DNA of 64,000 bases from Leuctra nigra (taxonomy: Eukaryota > Arthropoda > Insecta > Plecoptera > Leuctridae), in NCBI GenBank assembly GCA_934045905.1, contig OW203766.1:20020309-20084308 (forward strand). The letters run 5' to 3'. This document shows, one piece after another, positions 58,859 through 64,000 of this stretch. Each line of letters opens with the position of its first letter. Position 1 is the first letter of the stretch. The position numbers were made by a program, and so were the translations under genes. The notes under the pieces are model-generated. The model was given only the letters and a program-made list of their open reading frames with translations, was not told where the DNA came from and made no database searches.

Positions 58859-58930
58859 ACAGCTTGATCACATTCAACATCATTGGTTGGAGAATGACTT
58901 CAGTGCTATCCAAGGTCTGTAGAACTACAA

Positions 58931-58952
58931 ATGCTCGCTTATCAACGCATTA
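58931..58952 (-). repeat. family B copy 12, short fragment
   Basis: The reverse strand reads ATGCGTTGATAAGCGAGCAT, the family B 5' core only. Confidence 0.4.
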
Positions 58953-59587
58953 ATGCCCTTGTCCATCATGACACAACCTGAACCAGTTAGAAATAAACAC
59001 ACGTGTTCTATTGTTTGGGATTATTTCAAGTAACAAGTCAGTTAATTATGCGTCTGGACTAAGAAGTCACTAGGGACAATAATAGGATTGGGGAATTGGT
59101 TGTTGTAATCGCGTAATGTAAGCATTTATGCATTCACTTTGGGTTGTTCAGGGGCCAGTATACCAGAGTATATTATTACAGTCAGAATATGTACCTAACA
59201 TATTTTAAGAATTGCTCTTAGATTATTTAAAATGGCACAAAATTTATCTCTAGACATTACGGAGATCACTGTTCTACCAAACTTGAAGAGCTTTTTACAC
59301 TCAAATAGTTGAAATAATTACGTACTAAACACCCTCCAAATCTTGCATAATAATGTCTGTCATTCTCTCAGTTTCAATTATGCAATTTTATACTGTGTTG
59401 TGTTGTTATTTATAAACGTTTGGGCAAATTTTTTTTTTTTTAATTATATTTATTTTCAATTTGGTTCTATTGTTATTCTAAAAATGTAATTCCCTAAATT
59501 CATGTCCTTGACTTCATGGCAACAATTGTTCACATAGTAAACGCCATCCTCCAATTTGCATCCAGAAGAAAAACATAGCTTCCTTCT

Positions 59588-59610
59588 TCATTCATTCATT
59601 CATTCATTGA
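59588..59610. repeat. (CATT)n microsatellite
   Basis: Five to six tandem CATT units. Confidence 0.8.
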
Positions 59611-59719
59611 ACTTTAGAATCATACGCGATGTTATTCTTCCGCTCTCTTGTCACACTCTTTTACCATCGCGCCACCTTGACTCGGAACCCCGAATTATCG
59701 ACCTCTTTAACTTAGCGCT

Positions 59720-59763
59720 TACGTCACCAGCCAACATGGCGGCCCACACCTTCTGTGACGTCA
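59720..59763 (+). promoter_or_regulatory. promoter-like cluster: two CRE-type sites around ACATGGCGGCC
   Basis: TACGTCAC (59720-59727), CAACATGGCGGCC (ATG at 59736) and TGACGTCA (59756-59763). The ATG opens 16 codons. Spacing resembles a TATA-less promoter with a start near the ATG; inference only. Confidence 0.3.
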
Positions 59764-61427
59764 CTCTACATGTTAGAACGGATTGATCTCTGATGATCGG
59801 ATGAAGAAGTTTTCATCTCTTCCTCTTCTTAAACTTCCTCTCCCGGTTATTCCCACCTCATCCTTCTCCACCTCCCCCCCCCTCCTTACACCTCCTCCTT
59901 CCACCCACCTGAGTAGCTGCGTGACTAGTGCTCTCCTGAGAACATTTCAAACAAGGATTTTCTCTCGACAAATCTTGGGAAGTGATGTAAGACCTATGGA
60001 TGTTGAAACAAGTAATTTATGGGAAAGTTACTCGTTCGTAGTTACTCTCTATGACATTTATTATTTCAAAGTAATACCCTTGACAAACGTTAGCTTAATA
60101 CTGTTCAGGAAAATACTGCTTTTGTTAATATTCATATTTGAAAAATTGTAAATGATATTTTGAAAAAATATAAAAACAGGCAAGAAGCCTGAAATTTTAT
60201 TTTTCTTTATTTGCAGACGAGTTATTATTAATATCTGTAAATGTTATTTCGATATAATCAATATATGTAAGATGAGTAAAAATAATAATACACATCATCC
60301 AGAGAGCCCTTAACAAAAGTGAAATAATTGTAATTGTTAGAAACAATAGGGCTCATTGTACAACTTTAAATCCTCTCTTTACTTTTTTTACATAATGACT
60401 TTGCTCTACGAAGCTGAACAATGCGAAAACACGCAGTTTCTATTACAAAAACAATAACTCACTTTTAGGGGGAAGTTGAATTAATTCGCCGTATAATCGC
60501 TGCGTGTAATTAACTTATGACTGATTACATTTTTCCCGAAGTTAAATCATTTCACTTCTCAGAACCCAATCAGTTTTCATATTGCTAGTCAATCACTTGA
60601 TATTTTTCCCGAGAAGTTGACTCGTGGATAGAAATCAGAATCACGTGTTGACACAAATCCAGGAAGGATAGTGGATTTAATGGCGCTCGACGGTCGGGTC
60701 ATTAGGCTGTGTGAGAAACCTGGCACCTCCACCGCAGTTACACCCACGACGTTGTCTGAAGCGAATAGTTTCTGACCAAGACCTTTCAAATCGGAGGATA
60801 CAAATATTTTATTTGAATTCGATTTTATTGCCTACTTCACATTTTCCAATTATCTATTTCTCAATCGTCGTCGGACAATCACGAATACAGCTTTAAAAAA
60901 GAGGGGAAAAGGCCGGCATTTGACATTTTAGAGACAATGATAAAAATGCCTATATTTGATAACGTGGATATTTGATGTTTACATGACCAGATATTTGCAC
61001 GCTGTGACTATTTTGATTCACTCTTTGTACTAAATAATTTCAAAAACTTTAAAACCTTCGTTCCTAACTTCTTAGTACTACAGACCTGAGTGATTTACCT
61101 GTCAAATGGTCATCATTATGCTCCAAATTAGACCAATTATATAATATCTGGAAATAGCCATTTTTGAACGGTTCAATTTTGTCTATAAGACTGTTACTTG
61201 ATTATTTAAGGCGAGAAGCGTGTATTTGTTTCCCATCAAATTTGATTATTTCTCTTCCTGTTCGCTCATCAATTCCCAGACAACTTAAAGAAATAGAACT
61301 CAAGATCGTAGCTGGAAAGCAAATTCACGCCAATTAAATGTCACGTAATTACCATTCCAATTAATGAAAACAGTGAGTGGGTCACTTGCCCAGTTTTCAC
61401 CCCACGAATCGATAGCATTCCGGGGCA

Positions 61428-61468
61428 GCTCACCCCTCTCCCCTCCCCCCCGCTCCCCCCAGCAAGGG
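61428..61468 (-). other. C-rich stretch, G-rich on the minus strand
   Basis: CACCCCTCTCCCCTCCCCCC and a further CCCCCC. Quadruplex potential on the minus strand. Confidence 0.45.
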
Positions 61469-62736
61469 AGGGTCGCCTCGTCGCGGCAAGATGTGTCCTG
61501 AATTAGCTTGCTCCTGACCCGACCTGACCTGGAAGCTGGAGCTACCTGGATGATCATTATTAACACCGGTTTAATTATAAAGATACGCCATTTTACATTC
61601 GAGTAGTTGTAGTGGGGCGTTTTGCAGGTTCTGATTTAATTCAAGAAATTTTACCTATTTTCTTTAAATAATTTTGTGTGTCACGTGGATTTTTTCCATG
61701 ATTTTTTGTTTGTCCATACTTTAGATCCCTAAGCAGAGACATCTCAAAAAAAATAACTGTGCCCGAATTATCGAACCTTAGACGAATAAATATAAAAAAT
61801 TATTCTGCGTTAATTTTCATTTTCATATTTGCGTCAATTTTACAAGTCCAGAAACCGCTCCCGTCAGACTTATGGTTGGTTTGTAGAAATGTAATGCATA
61901 AAGTTTAACGCAAAACGTCCTTTGTGAACAGATGTTTAGTCAATACTACTAGACAGTTTCAAATAGAAAGCAACGAAGTAGAAATACATTGAGATCAGTG
62001 GTATATATAGGCTGTGGTACTTGAAGACACTCCCAAATCTGATATGTCTTTATTAACTTATTTTATGTATCTACAATTCACTAAATAAGTCTGGAAAATT
62101 ACGGCAAAACTGCCGGCGCTTTTATTACGGTGCCGTTATTTCACAGCATGAAGAACCGTAATTTCTACGATACCGATGCCGTAAAAATACAGAAGGCGAC
62201 GTATTTTTCACGACATGATTGCCGTATTTCTGCGAAGCTGGTGGGATATGTAATCGTTGAATGTATACATTCAAAAAATAAAAAAATAAAAAATGATAAA
62301 AAGTTTCACTGGATTTGATACGGCCCTTCAGTACCGTAAATTCGAAACAATGGTTGGAAATTTACATATATATTTGTCTGTGGTGCTAGGTCCTGAATTT
62401 GTGAACACATTTCAGAAGTTGTTAATTGTTTAATTCTTTAAAATGTATGGTTCTTAAATACCTAGTGCATGCCGAAATTAAAATTTATATAAAATATTAA
62501 ATGAGAGATTATGATAATTGATATAATTAAAACAAAAATTAAGAACGTAAATGAGCTAATTTTGTACACGCCGCTACGAGACCCGTCTTTCGTAAAACCT
62601 GCCTCATTGTGCTTTGAAACTCGGCACCTCCACCGCAGAACCAAAGAGAAATCTACCAGATTTGCCGCATTCAATTTGACCTCGCCAAGATGCATGAAGC
62701 AATAGTTCATTGTATACCACAATTTTAACATTCTAG

Positions 62737-63031
62737 ACACTACGAGAAACCGTCTAATGCATTGGTAGCTTTTCTTGAAGAAGCAACAAATATAAATGAA
62801 ACTAGCGTGCCTTTTGTAGCACAGCAGTTCTATATTAACTTTGTGAGTTTTCTTGAACTAGTTTCCCGTGATAAACTGGGTGACTGGTTCTGCTATTCAG
62901 CTCATATAAAAAGAGTTACTTTGAGGAATATTACCCGTGCAACCGTGCGACTGAGATGGGAAAGAATAAAGATGCTCATGCTCAGGGAAACTGGAGCATA
63001 CTTCAATCATTTAATTAGGAGTGCTATATAG
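62737..63031 (+). CDS. possible exon or ORF, about 98 codons, unknown
   Basis: The open frame is preceded by TTTTAACATTCTAG, a weak acceptor-like sequence, and ends at a stop at 63029-63031. Composition looks protein-like: an acidic start (FLEEATNINETS), then a basic C-terminal part (VTLRNITRATVRLRWERIK). No family is recognised. No ATG opens the frame, so it would have to be an internal or terminal exon, a gene fragment, or noise. Confidence 0.2.
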
Positions 63032-64000
63032 GAAGGTAAAGGTAGAGGGATGCTGAAGAAGGGATCGTTGACTCAAAACTCGTATTTTTGTATGTTTGTT
63101 TTACGTTGTTGGTACGACAGGTCGCTCCGTTTCTCTCATCGAACTGAAATTTTGCATAAATTTAAGACATTTACATTTTGGATGGAAAAACACAGGCTCC
63201 GTCTATCAGTAATTGAAGTAAACACACCAGTGAACGAAAGGCTTGCTATACGCGCATAAAGCAGCTAACTGCCATTAGCTGGTTTATGGACAAACGATAT
63301 CGTTTGCGTTCGACGGTTTTCTTCACACGTGAGTCAGCGATCTTCTTAGTTTTCTAACTGTCTGGTCCATGGAGCCAGATCCACACAAAATATATTATTT
63401 GTACCGACGTAAATAATTACGGTATTATCATTATAATTACCAGATGATATCTTTTTAATGCTGTGAAAACTTTTTAATTTAAATTTGTATATTTTAATTT
63501 GAGCGATTAAATTAATCAAATTGATATAAACCGTTTTTAAACTTTCTTCTCTGGTATTGTCAATAGATAAAAGGTTTAAACTTAATACACGATATTTCGC
63601 CCTTGTATTCGACAGGCATTGTCAAATATGAGTGTTTTATAATAGTACAATAATAAAGTTAGACGTTAAAACACTGAAATATCTAATATTGCGTGTAGAT
63701 TTATAGGTAATAAAGTTATATTTGGTCGGTTATTCAAAAGACACAAAATATTATAGATTCATATAGATACTGCTATTTGACATTTGGATAAATGAACTGT
63801 CCCCGGCAATATAAGATTCACTTCGACAACTGTAAATCAACATCTCTCCAATCAGATTTCTCGTTAGAAAACTTGCTAACATTTTTTAAAATCCACGTAA
63901 ATGGAAATAAGCTATAATAGGTATACGAGCTAGTAAAACTATGTGAACACTAAAAATTTTAGGATATTATATTAGCTACAGAAAACGTATGACTTGCTTA
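63032..64000. other. unassigned
   Basis: Carries the phrase ATCGAACTGAAATTTTGCAT at about 63139, shared in part with repeats elsewhere. No gene supported. Confidence 0.45.

Larger units (their letters stand above)
58859..62736. other. unassigned
   Basis: GGCACCTCCACCGCAG occurs at about 60721 and again at about 62623 in otherwise different contexts. ORFs at 59556-60151, 61300-61566 and 62462-62740 are unrecognised. Confidence 0.45.

Noticed and set aside
59736..59786. MAAHTFCDVTLHV, resembling the start of a BTB domain
   Set aside because: The frame stops after 16 codons; ten residues are too few to support a domain.

Overview
The window reads as AT-rich nuclear DNA of an arthropod, most likely an insect; a hemipteran is plausible but unproven. 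The reasons are GT-AG introns, a Jockey-type non-LTR reverse transcriptase fragment, several MITE families, long minisatellites, and almost no long coding ORF outside repeats. Most six-frame ORFs here are chance ORFs or lie in repeats, and I left those out.

One gene is well supported. It is a three-exon minus-strand gene (26875 down to 23973) for a 155-residue secreted Cys-rich protein with a Pro/Thr-rich linker. Exon 1 is 55 bp and encodes the signal peptide. Exons join in phase with clean GT-AG sites. Intron 1 holds two repeats and intron 2 holds a MITE; another MITE begins about 50 bp past the stop codon. Weaker coding candidates lie at 3152-3445, 30715-30735, 31015-31182 and 62737-63031.

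Repeats fill much of the rest. Family A has seven copies (6995-8808, 12599-13902, 25284-26568, 27159-29894 split by 27855-29256, 46093-47906, 58089-58858). Its elements have a long foldback at one end, an 8-bp-stem palindrome plus CTAG at the other, AT at both flanks, and a body of about 267-bp modules dense in CRE-, ETS- and YY1-like motifs. The foldback spacer occurs in both orientations relative to the body. Family B has about twelve copies starting ACTAGGAAAACGC and, when complete, ending near CGCTCGCTCAA; one copy lies between perfect 106-bp direct repeats and another is split by a 5'-truncated Jockey element. Smaller elements include five TTAA-flanked foldbacks starting GGTG, two CAG-flanked 125/126-bp MITEs, a TTA-flanked Harbinger-like MITE and several other terminal-inverted-repeat elements. 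Seven short sites resemble a tRNA-Leu primer-binding site.

Four minisatellite arrays stand out: 16342-17010 (125/143 bp), 19956-20875 (39/54 bp with a higher-order repeat), 30061-30409 (40 bp, with an AP-1 consensus in each full unit) and 37980-40455 (about 159 bp, built from 76- and 83-bp halves). Several non-repeat stretches carry promoter-like motif clusters (22300-22390, 33229-33260, 45194-45262, 57330-57560, 59720-59763). No tRNA, rRNA or CRISPR was found.
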